Positions 32,713 through 41,436 of a DNA stretch of 64,000 bases are shown here, piece by piece. The first letter of the stretch is position 1. Each line of letters opens with the position of its first letter. Source of the stretch: Pseudarthrobacter oxydans (lineage in GTDB: Bacteria > Actinomycetota > Actinomycetes > Actinomycetales > Micrococcaceae); assembly GCF_013314975.1 (NCBI RefSeq), contig NZ_JABTYH010000015.1, forward strand, positions 1 through 64,000, given 5' to 3'. The notes under the pieces were generated by a model. That model was not told the origin of the DNA, made no database searches, and was given only the letters and a program-made list of their open reading frames with translations. Made by a program: the position numbers and the translations under genes.

Positions 32713-34701
32713 CTAGCCGGCTGCGGTGAGGAACTCCTTCAGCAGCGGCCCGGACGTCGTTGCTCCCAGACCGCCGTCCTCCACGAACACGGCCACGGCC
32801 AGGTCCCCGTGGACAGCCACGATCCAGGCGTGCGTCTTCGGGGGAGTCTCCTTGCCGAATTCTGCCGTCCCGGTCTTCGCCCCCACGGGTGCACCGGGAA
32901 CGCCGGCCAGGAAGCCTGCATGCCCGGAGGTGACCACGGCGCGCATCATGTCACCGAGCGAAGCGGCCTCGGCAGCAGTGATCGGCTCGCCCGACGCCGT
33001 CGACGGTGCTTCTGCCGTCGCGGTGGCGGAAGGCTGCGCCGCCGGTGCCGTGGAACCGCTCGTCGTGCCGGCAGCGGCAGCACCGCCGTCGGGATTCAGG
33101 ACCAGTTGGGGCGACACGGGCGCGCCCTTGGCCACGGAGCCCGCCATCATGGCTGCCGCCAGGGGAGAAAGCAGCACCTTGCCCTGTCCGATCATGGAGG
33201 CGGCATGCTCCGTCCCTGCCGCCTCGCCGGGCACGGATCCGAGGAACGCGTCTGCGCCCAGCGACGGCGCTTCGACGGCGATCCCCATGGCCAGGGCGGC
33301 CGCCTCAAGCTGTCCTTGTGACACGGTATCCCGGGCAGCGATGAACGCCGTGTTGCAGGAATGCGCAAAGGCGTCACGCAGGGTGACCGAGCCCAGGGAG
33401 CTTTCGGGATAACCGTCGGCGTTCTTGAAAGTGCGCCCGTCCACCGTCAGCGTCGGCGTGCACTCAACCTTGGAATCAGGGGTCAACCCGTTGCGGAACA
33501 TGGCCAGCGAGTCCACCATCTTGAAGATCGACCCCGGCGCGTACTGGCCCAGCATGGCCGTGTTGTAGCCGTTACTGCCGGGCCCCGATGCCACGGCCAG
33601 GACGGCACCGCTGGAGGGGCGGAGCGCCACGATCGCCGACGCCGGACCTACGTCCTCCAGGGTGGTCTCCGCGAGTGCCTGCAGCGTGGGGTCGATGGTT
33701 GTCTTCAGCGGTGTCCCGGGCTCAGGCGCCACTTCAAAGAGCACGCGCCGGGGGTCAGTTGCTGCGGACTGGATCTGTTCGCGGGTCAGGTCGGCGCGCT
33801 GCGCGCGGATTACGACGGCGTCCGTCCCCCTGAGCTGTTCGTCGTACTGCTGCTGCAACCCGCCGATGCCGGTGACATCACCCGCTGATAGCACGCCTTC
33901 CGAGGCTTCGATCTGCTCAGCAGTGGCTTCCCCGACGGTGCCGAGCACGGCGCGGGCGAAGGTCCGGCTGGGTGCCAGCGGCACCGAGGCGGGAATGGCA
34001 CGGGCGCCGGGGATGGCTGCGATCTGCTCGTTGGTGATGGTGCGGCCCTCTTCCCGCAGGGTAATCGCGGACACAAAGGCTTCCGCGCCGGAGGCCTTTA
34101 CCTGCTGGACGTAGCCGGCTGGGTCAACCCCAACCAGGGCAGCGAGCCTGGTGGCAGCGTCGGTGGGGTCGGCAGTGCCGAGCTGGGGCTTGTCGATGCC
34201 GACGTTCACCACGGGACGGTAGGTGACCAGGGGGACGTCCCCCGCCCCGAGGATATCCGCGCGCTGCGGGGACTGGGCGCCCTTGGTGAGGATCTCGCTG
34301 TCCGCGAGGCCGGGTGCCAGGGTTGCCGGGTCCCAGACCGTAAGCCATTTGTCCCCGGACTTCTTGAAGTTCGCCTGTACGGTGTATTTCCACTCTGCGT
34401 CGCCGAATTTCCAGGTGTAGTTCAAGGGCGCCGAGGCATTGTCACCGTCCAGGGTGATGTCGCCTGCTTCGACCGCGGGCTTCTGCGGGTCCAATGCCTT
34501 GAAGACGCCGCGCAGCTGGTCGTTGGCGGCAGCGGCGTCCTTGCCGTCGAAGGCCACCCCGGCCACATCGAGTCCTGAAACGGCTGTGGCAAATTGCTGT
34601 GCTGCGGTTTCTGCCCCGCTCCGGCCGTCGTCGCAGGCCACCAGCGAGGTTCCCAGTATGAACGCAGCTACGGCAACAGAAAGTTTTGTTGATTTCCCCA
34701 T
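32713..34701 (-). CDS. Lipoprotein-type class B penicillin-binding protein
   Basis: A 662-residue transpeptidase that cross-links peptidoglycan outside the membrane. The signal peptide ends in a lipobox (LVAC, Cys23), so it is probably lipid-anchored. A MecA_N/NTF2-like domain (about 30-150) and a dimerisation domain follow. The transpeptidase domain has SxxK in PGSIFKMVDS, SxN in HSCNTAF and KTG in AKTGTAEFG. This architecture matches mycobacterial PBP-lipo (Rv2864c type). An Ala/Thr-rich insert (AAAAGTTSGSTAPAAQPS...) sits just before the KTG region. The gene is monocistronic on the minus strand by spacing. Confidence 0.92.
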   Translation of the reverse strand: MGKSTKLSVAVAAFILGTSLVACDDGRSGAETAAQQFATAVSGLDVAGVAFDGKDAAAANDQLRGVFKALDPQKPAVEAGDITLDGDNASAPLNYTWKFGDAEWKYTVQANFKKSGDKWLTVWDPATLAPGLADSEILTKGAQSPQRADILGAGDVPLVTYRPVVNVGIDKPQLGTADPTDAATRLAALVGVDPAGYVQQVKASGAEAFVSAITLREEGRTITNEQIAAIPGARAIPASVPLAPSRTFARAVLGTVGEATAEQIEASEGVLSAGDVTGIGGLQQQYDEQLRGTDAVVIRAQRADLTREQIQSAATDPRRVLFEVAPEPGTPLKTTIDPTLQALAETTLEDVGPASAIVALRPSSGAVLAVASGPGSNGYNTAMLGQYAPGSIFKMVDSLAMFRNGLTPDSKVECTPTLTVDGRTFKNADGYPESSLGSVTLRDAFAHSCNTAFIAARDTVSQGQLEAAALAMGIAVEAPSLGADAFLGSVPGEAAGTEHAASMIGQGKVLLSPLAAAMMAGSVAKGAPVSPQLVLNPDGGAAAAGTTSGSTAPAAQPSATATAEAPSTASGEPITAAEAASLGDMMRAVVTSGHAGFLAGVPGAPVGAKTGTAEFGKETPPKTHAWIVAVHGDLAVAVFVEDGGLGATTSGPLLKEFLTAAG

Positions 34702-34770
34702 TCGGCCATTATGCCCCGCGAAATGCAGTGCGTCGGGCCATTCCTTGCGGTTTAAGGGCGCTGCCGGCTG

Positions 34771-36219
34771 CTATGCGCCGCCCAGGCCCAGCGACGGTAC
34801 GGGCAGGTGGAATATGTCCTTGAGCGCATGGGTTGCCGCGTGCAGGCCGGGCATGCCGGTGACCCCGGGGCCGGGCGGCGTGGACGAGGAACAAAGGTAG
34901 ACGCCGCGCAGGGGAGTGCGCCATGGGTGCCGGGATACGACGGGCCGCTGGACCAGGCCGCGGAGGTCCATGGTGCCGGCGCTGAAGTCCCCGCCGATGT
35001 AGTTCCGGTTGTACTCTGCCAGCTGCGCCGCCGTCACCACGTTGGTGTCCACCACGAGGTCCCTGAAACCGGGGGCAAACCTCTCCAGCTGCGCGGTGAT
35101 GGCTTCCGACATGTCCTTGGTTGAACCGGCCGGCACGTGGCAGTAGGTCCACAGGGTGTGGCGGCCCGCGGGTGCGCGCCGTGGGTCGAACCGGGAAGGC
35201 TGGGCTACCAGTACGTAGGGCCGTTCGGGGTGCCGGCCGGCACTGACCTCGTTTTCCGCGTGTGCCAGTTCCTCCCTGGTTCCGCCTACGTGGACGGTTC
35301 CGGCGTCAGCCAGTTCGGCCGCCTGCCACGGAACGGGGCCGGACAGGATGAAGTCCACCTTGCAGGAGCCGTTCCCGTAGCGGAAGGACTCCAGGGCTGT
35401 GCGGTAGCGGCCGGGAAGGGAGTCACCGGCCATGTCCACCAGTCCGCGCGGCGCGACATCAAGGAGCGTGGCCCGCGCCGCTGGAAGGTCCGTTAACCGG
35501 TTGATGGGGGCGTTTGTGTGGAGGATGCCGCCATGCGACTCGATGTCCGTTGCCAGGGCGGCGGCGATGGCAGCAGAACCGCCCAGGGGAATGGGCCATC
35601 CTTCAGCGTGGCCCAGCGCCCCGAGCATCAGCCCTGCTCCGGACGCGGCCAGGGACGGAAGGCGGGACACGGCATGGGCCGCAACGCCGCTGAGGAGCGC
35701 AGGAGCTGCCTCCTCGCGGAACCTGGCATTCCAGAAGCCCGAACCTTGTTCCAGGGTCCGCAGGCCAAAAATGCCCGCGGCCACCGGGTTGCGGGGAAGG
35801 CGGAAGAGCTGGTTCTGCGTAAAGTCCATAACGTCGTCGATGTTCCGCACGATGGGGCCCATCAGCCGCCGGTACGCAGCGCCGTCCCGGCCGAGTCCCG
35901 CTGCGGTCCGGTCAAGCGACCGGTAGGCGAGGGCGGACCATCCGCCGTCCAGCGGTGATCCGAAGGAGAGCTCAGGCGTGACAAGCTCCATCCGCCGGGA
36001 AAGCTCGAAGGCCCGGAAGAAAGGCGAGGCCAGGGCCATTGGATGGACGGCCGAGCAGACGTCGTGGAAGTGGCCCGGCTGCATGAGTTCTGCCGTACGG
36101 GTTCCGCCGCCGATCACGGGCGCGGCTTCGAAGACCTCCACGGCAAGCCCTGCCCGCGCCATGACGGCCGCGGCAGCCAGCCCGTTGGGTCCGGCTCCAA
36201 CCACCGTAACGTCAGGCAT
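34771..36219 (-). CDS. FAD-dependent oxidoreductase (phytoene desaturase-like)
   Basis: About 482 residues from ATG 36219 (MPDVTVVGAGPNGLAAAAVMARAGLAVEVFEA), the dinucleotide-binding fold for FAD. The C-terminal YLCSSSTPPGPGVTGMPGLHAA is the second FAD-contact motif of the carotenoid/phytoene desaturase group (COG1233). The substrate may be an isoprenoid or other lipid, but no carotenoid genes are adjacent. It overlaps the preceding GT87-like gene by eight bases, so the two are co-expressed. The open frame continues upstream to 36249, but those residues lie before the conserved start. Confidence 0.85.
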   Translation of the reverse strand: MPDVTVVGAGPNGLAAAAVMARAGLAVEVFEAAPVIGGGTRTAELMQPGHFHDVCSAVHPMALASPFFRAFELSRRMELVTPELSFGSPLDGGWSALAYRSLDRTAAGLGRDGAAYRRLMGPIVRNIDDVMDFTQNQLFRLPRNPVAAGIFGLRTLEQGSGFWNARFREEAAPALLSGVAAHAVSRLPSLAASGAGLMLGALGHAEGWPIPLGGSAAIAAALATDIESHGGILHTNAPINRLTDLPAARATLLDVAPRGLVDMAGDSLPGRYRTALESFRYGNGSCKVDFILSGPVPWQAAELADAGTVHVGGTREELAHAENEVSAGRHPERPYVLVAQPSRFDPRRAPAGRHTLWTYCHVPAGSTKDMSEAITAQLERFAPGFRDLVVDTNVVTAAQLAEYNRNYIGGDFSAGTMDLRGLVQRPVVSRHPWRTPLRGVYLCSSSTPPGPGVTGMPGLHAATHALKDIFHLPVPSLGLGGA

Positions 36220-37678
36220 CGGAGGCCGCCTTCTGCTGGAGCGCAGCAATGGTCCGGCGGCGCAGGTTCAGCCGGAACCTGTCCGGTGCCCCGTTGAACG
36301 GGCCGCCGTGGGGATCGTCCAGGTGGTGCCTGCGGATGGGATCGTACGTGGGGTCGTAGATGTCCCAGGTCACCCGCGCCATCAGGTAGGTGACGGCCAG
36401 CATGTGCGCAGCCACGGCCAGGACGTAGTAGGGCATATCCAGGTTGTGCTGGGAGGAGCCGGCGCTGGTCACCTGTCCAAGGTACATCCACACCGCAGCC
36501 CAGTGGAGGCCCTCGATGCCCTGCCAGACCAGGAAGTCGCGCCACCGCGGCCTGGCCAGCGCGAGGAGCGGGATCAGCCATACAACAAACTGCGGTGAGT
36601 ACACCTTGTTGGTCAGGATGAAGGCCGCCACAACCAGGAAGGCAAGCTGGGCAAGGCGGGGGCGGCGCGGTGCGGTCAGGGCAACAAGGGCAATGAGGGC
36701 GCAGCCCAGCACAAATAAACCGAGGGACAGCAGGTCCACGGCTGCACCGCTCAGTTCCTGTCCCCTCAATCTGCCCAGGACCAGGTTGTAGGCGAACCAG
36801 GGTGAGCTGTAGCCGGCGCCGCGGTCTGCCGAGAACTGGAAGAAGTAGGCCCAGCCCGGGAAATTGGCAATAGCGAAGGGGACGTTGATAACAGCCCACG
36901 AGGCGGCCGCGGCCCCCGCAGTCTTGAGGAACGGCTGGAACCGTCCGGTCCGGAGGGCGAGCAGGAGGATGGCACCCAGAATGAGCAGCGGATACAGCTT
37001 GGCGGCCGTGGCAAGCCCGATAAAGATCCCCGCCAGCACCAGCCGCTCCCGGGAGAAGAAGTACATACCCACGGCAAGCAGCGCCACCGCCCAGAGATCC
37101 CAGTTGATGGTACCGGCCAGGATGATGCCCGGCGCCAAAGCCACCATGGCTGCATCCCAGGGCCGGCGGGCGCTCATCCGGGCGGTGGCCAGGACCGTGA
37201 CCACCGCGGCCGCGGCCAGAAGCGCGGCATTGATGTCGAAGTAGGCCAGGATCCGGGCATCCGGGGCTCCAGAGCCGGGGACCAGCCAGGCCGTTATCCC
37301 GGCAATAAGGCCGGTCAGGACAGGGTATTCAAACTGGCTCCCCGTGCCCAGGATGGGAAAGTTGCCGTCTGCCAGTCCGCGGTTCCGGAACAGTTCGGGG
37401 AAGTCGGAATAGCAGGTGGCGTAGAACTGGGTGGGGGATTCCCATCCGTTGGCACGGCAGTATCCCTTCAGCAGGATGCCCGCCAGTGCCGCCAGCACGG
37501 TCAGCAGGATCAGTACCCGCTCCACCGTGAAGACACCAGGGGAAACAATGCCCGGAGCGGACCGGGATCCAAGGGGGCCGCCCACTAATTCCGTGAAGTT
37601 CCTCAGCAGGATATCGCTGCGGCTTGGAACAACGAGGCGCACCCTTCCTCGATGCTCGGGCGGCTGGGTGTCCTCCAT
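36212..37678 (-). CDS. GT87/DUF2029-like integral membrane glycosyltransferase
   Basis: About 488 residues from ATG 37678 (MEDTQPPEHRGRVRLVVPSRSD). It is a polytopic protein with about ten hydrophobic segments and an early periplasmic loop (CRANGWESPTQFYATCYSDFPELFRNRGL) carrying the acidic residues expected of a GT-C enzyme. GT87 proteins use polyprenyl-phosphate mannose and act on lipoglycans or arabinan-type polymers in actinobacteria; the acceptor here is unknown. The open frame reaches 37762, but those residues look random. It is coupled to the FAD oxidoreductase gene by an eight-base overlap. Confidence 0.82.
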   Translation of the reverse strand: MEDTQPPEHRGRVRLVVPSRSDILLRNFTELVGGPLGSRSAPGIVSPGVFTVERVLILLTVLAALAGILLKGYCRANGWESPTQFYATCYSDFPELFRNRGLADGNFPILGTGSQFEYPVLTGLIAGITAWLVPGSGAPDARILAYFDINAALLAAAAVVTVLATARMSARRPWDAAMVALAPGIILAGTINWDLWAVALLAVGMYFFSRERLVLAGIFIGLATAAKLYPLLILGAILLLALRTGRFQPFLKTAGAAAASWAVINVPFAIANFPGWAYFFQFSADRGAGYSSPWFAYNLVLGRLRGQELSGAAVDLLSLGLFVLGCALIALVALTAPRRPRLAQLAFLVVAAFILTNKVYSPQFVVWLIPLLALARPRWRDFLVWQGIEGLHWAAVWMYLGQVTSAGSSQHNLDMPYYVLAVAAHMLAVTYLMARVTWDIYDPTYDPIRRHHLDDPHGGPFNGAPDRFRLNLRRRTIAALQQKAASDA

Positions 37679-37842
37679 GGCTTCGAGCTTACCGCCGTGC
37701 CCGGAAGCCGGTTGGCGCCACGGGCGGCGGAGCCCACGCGTCGCCGCGTGGGCTCCGGCCACAGGTTCTCTGGTGTTTCACGGTGCCTCCTGGCGAAGGT
37801 GCGTCTTTCGTGGCTGCCCTGGTCACCCGGGCGGCGCCTTCC

Positions 37843-37980
37843 CTAGCGGGTACCGCCGATCTGCTGGTGCATCAGGACAAAGACATCCTCGCGCTGCTTT
37901 TCCAGCAGGTCCTCGTTGAACTTCCTCCGGCTGCTGCGCCGTCCTTGGGCCGGCAGCAGGAGTTCTCGAAACTTTTTCAT
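37843..37980 (-). CDS. Small basic protein of 45 residues with strong ribosome site
   Basis: The frame starts MKKFRELLLPAQGRRSSRRK and ends at 37843. AGGAGG lies at 37989-37994, eight bases before ATG 37980, a near-ideal Shine-Dalgarno arrangement. The peptide has a short amphipathic N-terminus, a basic middle (RRSSRRK) and an acidic-then-polar tail (EDLLEKQRED...HQQIGG). It has no signal peptide, membrane segment or cysteine. I do not recognise a family. It stands 165 bases upstream of the GT87-like gene on the same strand and about 320 bases downstream of another tiny ORF. An upstream GTG (38028) would lengthen it, but the ribosome site argues against that. Confidence 0.45.
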   Translation of the reverse strand: MKKFRELLLPAQGRRSSRRKFNEDLLEKQREDVFVLMHQQIGGTR

Positions 37981-38300
37981 GGCCATCACCTCCTCTCCGT
38001 CCGGAGTTCGGTATGCATAAATGGGCACGGCAATTGAGCCCCTTTATGGTGTGTAAATCAGGGAATACGGCAGGGAATTATGGGCAGCACAAATATAATT
38101 ACGCAGAAATTTGAACCGTTTTACCGCACCCCAGCACTAAAGCTGCATTACGCAGGAAAGAAGGGCAGAAGAATGCGAAAGGGAAAGTCCGTGGTCCCGC
38201 GGGAACGGTTTGGAAATGCTGCACCTGCACCAGGCCGGCGTCCTGCCGGACCGGGGCCCCTGAGGGACGCTGCTGCCTGGGCTCCAGGCGGGAGTAGCGG

Positions 38301-38396
38301 CTAGGAGCCGGCGTAATCCCTAAAGGGGCGCGCAAAAGCATCAGGGGCCGGGGCAGCGATGACGGTCATCTTCCATCCGCTAGTCAAAGTAATCAT
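38301..38396 (-). CDS. Tiny ORF of 31 residues with perfect Shine-Dalgarno
   Basis: ATG 38396 is preceded by AAGGAGGT, the exact anti-16S complement, ending about six bases before the start. The peptide begins MITLTSGWKMTVIAAPAPDA and ends with RDYAGS. It contains one Trp, one Tyr and a Pro/Ala-rich middle. Such a strong ribosome site before a very short frame suggests a real microprotein, a leader peptide or a modified-peptide precursor. No modifying enzyme is adjacent. I do not recognise it. The region around it (38000-38560) is richer in A/T than neighbouring genes. Confidence 0.45.
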   Translation of the reverse strand: MITLTSGWKMTVIAAPAPDAFARPFRDYAGS

Positions 38397-38561
38397 TTTC
38401 CCAACCTCCTTTTCTGCTCTGCCGCCGCACGGGCCTGGACCCGGCAGCGTGCGCCGCGATCCCGGCAGGACGCCCTGGGATCAGAAATAAAATTACACCA
38501 CCGGCTGGACTATTGGCTACTTAATATCCAAAAATTGTCCAACTTATTATGGCGGTCTCTT

Positions 38562-39146
38562 TTAGAGGCCCCATCGGACGATCGCAGGCGTCTTTTTATC
38601 CCACCCGAGAGTGCAGACTTTTGCGGTACCGAGAATGAAATGGCGGCCTTCGGTAGGCGGCAATTCCAGCCAGCGTGCGGTAAGGATCCTTGAGAAATGG
38701 CCGTGGGCCACAATCAGCACATTGTCCATGCCGGACTCGAGCACGCGCCCGATAATCTTGTCTGCCCTGGCCGCCACCTCGTCCAGCGTTTCGCCGTTGG
38801 GAACGCCGTGGGTCCAGATGAGGTAGTCCGGATTGTCCTTGCGGATCAGGTCGGAGCTGATCCCCTCGTAGTCGCCGTAGTTCCACTCAACCGCCAAAGG
38901 CTCGTGCTGGGCGTCGGGGAAGCCGGCAAGCTCGGCCGTACGTCGCGCACGCCTCAACGGCGAGGTGAGCACCAGGTCGAAGTCGACAGGATCCAGCACC
39001 TTCCGGGCCTCCACGGCCTGCTGTTCGCCCTCGACGGTCAGCGGAAGATCAGTGAGCCCGGTGTACTGGCCGCTCTTGGACCATTCCGTCTCGCCATGGC
39101 GAAGGATCCAGAGCTGGGGCCGGGGGGCAAGGGCAGGAATGGTCAC
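38562..39146 (-). CDS. Histidine phosphatase (phosphoglycerate mutase-like)
   Basis: A 194-residue enzyme of the histidine phosphatase superfamily. The catalytic segment is LWILRHGETEWSKSGQYTGLTDLPLT (His in RHG). Later motifs are SPLRRARRTAEL, VEWNYGDYEG and the second histidine in VLIVAHGHFSRIL. It lacks features of a dedicated glycolytic mutase and could dephosphorylate phosphosugars or other small molecules. It overlaps the CCA-adding enzyme gene by four bases and is translated with it. Confidence 0.88.
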   Translation of the reverse strand: MTIPALAPRPQLWILRHGETEWSKSGQYTGLTDLPLTVEGEQQAVEARKVLDPVDFDLVLTSPLRRARRTAELAGFPDAQHEPLAVEWNYGDYEGISSDLIRKDNPDYLIWTHGVPNGETLDEVAARADKIIGRVLESGMDNVLIVAHGHFSRILTARWLELPPTEGRHFILGTAKVCTLGWDKKTPAIVRWGL

Positions 39147-40666
39147 TTGGACTCCTCAGAAGGGGACGGCTCGACGACGGCGGGCGGCATTCCAGCGTCG
39201 GGCGCCGAGGGTGCGGAAACGGCAGGTGCTGATTCCGGTTGCCCTGCCCACCAGCGGAGCAGCCGTGCTTCCGCTTCCTCCGCAGGCAGGGGACCGTTCT
39301 CCATCCGCTCATTGAGCAGGAATTTGTAGGCGCGCCCCACCACCGGACCGGGTTTGATGCCCAGCAGGGCCATGATCCGGGCACCGTCAAGGTCAGGCCG
39401 CACGGCATCCAGCGATTCCTGCTCGCGGAGCGCGGCGATGCGGGCTTCGAGGTCATCGTAGGCGAAGGCCAGGCGTTCGGCTTTCCGCTGGTTGCGGGTG
39501 GTGACATCCGAGCGGGTGAGCCGGTGCAGCCGTTCCAGCAGCGGCCCGGCATCGGTCACGTAGCGGCGCACTGCGGAGTCGCTCCAGCCGGCGTCCCCGT
39601 AGCCGTAGAAGCGCATATGGAGCTCCACGAGGCGGGCCACGGCCTTGGTGGTGTCGTTGTCGAAACGGAGCGCCTTCATCCGTTTCGAGGTGAGTTTAGC
39701 CCCCACCATGTCGTGGTGCCGGAAGCTCACCGCGCCGCCCGGTTCAAAGCGGCGCGTTGCCGGCTTCCCGACGTCGTGCATTAATGCTGCGAAGCGCAGC
39801 ACAAAGTCCGGCCCTGGCACCGCGCCCTCACTGTCCGTCTCCAGCTCCGCTGCCTGTTCCAAGACCTGGAGGGAGTGCTGGTAGACGTCCTTGTGCCGGT
39901 GGTGCTCGTCCGATTCCAGCCGCAGCGCCGAAACCTCGGGCAGCACGAACTCGGCGAGCCCCGTGTCCACCAGCAGGTCCACGCCGACGCGCGGGCGGGC
40001 GCCGCAGATGAGCTTGACCAGTTCGTCCCGCACCCGTTCGGCGGAAATGATGGTGATCCGTTCGGCCATCTGCGTCATGGCCTGCCGGACGTCCTCGTGG
40101 ACGGAAACCCCAAGCTGGGCGGCGAAGCGTGCCGCGCGCATCATCCGCAGCGGATCATCCGAGAAGGACGCTTCCGGCGCCCCGGGAGTGGCCAGCACGG
40201 ACGCATGGAGGTCGCGTACGCCGCCGAAAGGATCCACCAGTTCCAGGGAGGGCAGCTTCAGGGCCATGGCGTTTATGGTGAAGTCCCGCCGGAGCAGGTC
40301 ATCAGTCAGGGACGACCCGAAGGCCACTACTGGCTTGCGGGAATCGGGATCGTACGCCTCCGCCCGGTAGGTGGTGATTTCGATCTGGAAGCCTGCCTTG
40401 CGCATGCCGATGGTTCCGAAGGCGCGGCCGATCTCCCAGTAGTTGTCCGCCCACTTCTTGATGAGGGCAACCGTCTGGTCCGGGGTGGCATCCGTGGTGA
40501 AGTCCAGGTCCGGGGAGCTCCGGCCCAGGAAAAGGTCACGCACCGGTCCGCCCACCAGTGACAGCTCGTGGCCGGCGTCCACGAAGCGCCGGCCGAGCTC
40601 CAGGACCACCGGGTCCACCTGGAAATCGACGGTCTGGGAATCAGTCTTGTGATGTGCGTGAGCCAT
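39143..40666 (-). CDS. cca: CCA-adding tRNA nucleotidyltransferase
   Basis: A 507-residue enzyme that builds or repairs the 3' CCA end of tRNA. The polymerase head has LVGGPVRDLFLGRSSPDLDFTTDA, with metal-binding DLD, and RRDFTINAMAL. A tRNA-binding neck and an HD domain follow (HKDVYQHSLQVLEQAAELE, FAALMHDVGKPATRRF). This two-part layout is usual for actinobacterial PcnA/Cca. The C-terminus has a Pro/Ala/Ser-rich tail. It is divergent from the NUDIX/MurJ genes, an arrangement often seen beside murJ in actinobacteria. Confidence 0.93.
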   Translation of the reverse strand: MAHAHHKTDSQTVDFQVDPVVLELGRRFVDAGHELSLVGGPVRDLFLGRSSPDLDFTTDATPDQTVALIKKWADNYWEIGRAFGTIGMRKAGFQIEITTYRAEAYDPDSRKPVVAFGSSLTDDLLRRDFTINAMALKLPSLELVDPFGGVRDLHASVLATPGAPEASFSDDPLRMMRAARFAAQLGVSVHEDVRQAMTQMAERITIISAERVRDELVKLICGARPRVGVDLLVDTGLAEFVLPEVSALRLESDEHHRHKDVYQHSLQVLEQAAELETDSEGAVPGPDFVLRFAALMHDVGKPATRRFEPGGAVSFRHHDMVGAKLTSKRMKALRFDNDTTKAVARLVELHMRFYGYGDAGWSDSAVRRYVTDAGPLLERLHRLTRSDVTTRNQRKAERLAFAYDDLEARIAALREQESLDAVRPDLDGARIMALLGIKPGPVVGRAYKFLLNERMENGPLPAEEAEARLLRWWAGQPESAPAVSAPSAPDAGMPPAVVEPSPSEESK

Positions 40667-40825
40667 AGTTACTTAAGCTTGTCAGAAACCAGCGCGTCGG
40701 CAGGCCAAAATACGGTCAAGATCGTGCGGAATCACTCCGCCGCCGGCAAAGTGCGTCATATGCAGTCCATGTTGGTGTCATGTTCCGGTCATCACGAACG
40801 GGCAACAGTCGTTAGAGTGGACTCC

Positions 40826-41374
40826 ATGGCCCATCCAGTACCGAGCGCTCCAGGCAGGAGGACAAACGCACCATTGCCGTCGGCAATCGGTGCGCACGTT
40901 GCCCCTGCCCAGCATGCGGCACCGGCATCGCTGCCCACGGTTGAGGAAGTCTCTGCCGGCGGCGTTGTAGTGGACACGTCCGACGCCGAGTTGAGGGTTG
41001 CGATCATCGCCCGCCTTAACCGCGGCGGACGTTTGGAGTGGTGCCTTCCCAAGGGCCATCCGGAAGGCAAGGAAAACAACGAGCAGGCAGCCGTCCGGGA
41101 AATTGCCGAGGAAACCGGCATCGAGGGGGACATCCTCGCGCCACTCGGGAGCATCGACTACTGGTTTACGGTCAGCGGCCACCGGGTCCACAAGACGGTC
41201 CACCATTACCTCCTGCGGGCAACGGGCGGCGAACTGACCATCGAGAACGATCCGGACCAGGAAGCCGTGGACGTGGCATGGGTTCCCATCCAGGAGTTGG
41301 CCCGGAAGCTGTCCTTCCCCAATGAACGCCGGATTGCCGACCTCGCCCGCGAGGTCCTGCCGGAGCACCTCTAG
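40826..41374 (+). CDS. NUDIX hydrolase
   Basis: About 182 residues from ATG 40826 (MAHPVPSAPGRRTN). The Nudix box GHPEGKENNEQAAVREIAEETGIEG fits the GX5EX7REUXEEXGU signature with every key residue. It is preceded by VEEVSAGGVVVDTSDAELRVAIIARL. It hydrolyses a nucleoside diphosphate-linked substrate; which one is open. The frame reaches back to 40568 across the promoter region of cca, but that part has no coding character. The gene precedes murJ by 62 bases, matching the cca-NUDIX-murJ order known in actinobacteria. Confidence 0.88.
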   Translation: MAHPVPSAPGRRTNAPLPSAIGAHVAPAQHAAPASLPTVEEVSAGGVVVDTSDAELRVAIIARLNRGGRLEWCLPKGHPEGKENNEQAAVREIAEETGIEGDILAPLGSIDYWFTVSGHRVHKTVHHYLLRATGGELTIENDPDQEAVDVAWVPIQELARKLSFPNERRIADLAREVLPEHL

Positions 41375-41436
41375 GACTCTGGATTCCCGGGCGCAGGGCG
41401 CCTGCGTTGCGGCTTTAACTGCCTTCGGGTGAGACG

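Noticed and set aside
32800-33900. Plus-strand frames opposite the penicillin-binding protein gene
   Set aside because: Ala/Pro/Arg-rich shadows of a GC-rich gene without conserved motifs.
38173-38304. Plus-strand 43-codon ORF (MRKGKSVVPRERFG...)
   Set aside because: Its ribosome site is weak and it overlaps the minus-strand tiny ORF, which has a much better one; composition looks like shadow frame.
40568-40825. N-terminal extension of the NUDIX protein
   Set aside because: The extra codons lie over the cca start and promoter and have no GC3 bias; the conserved protein begins near 40826.
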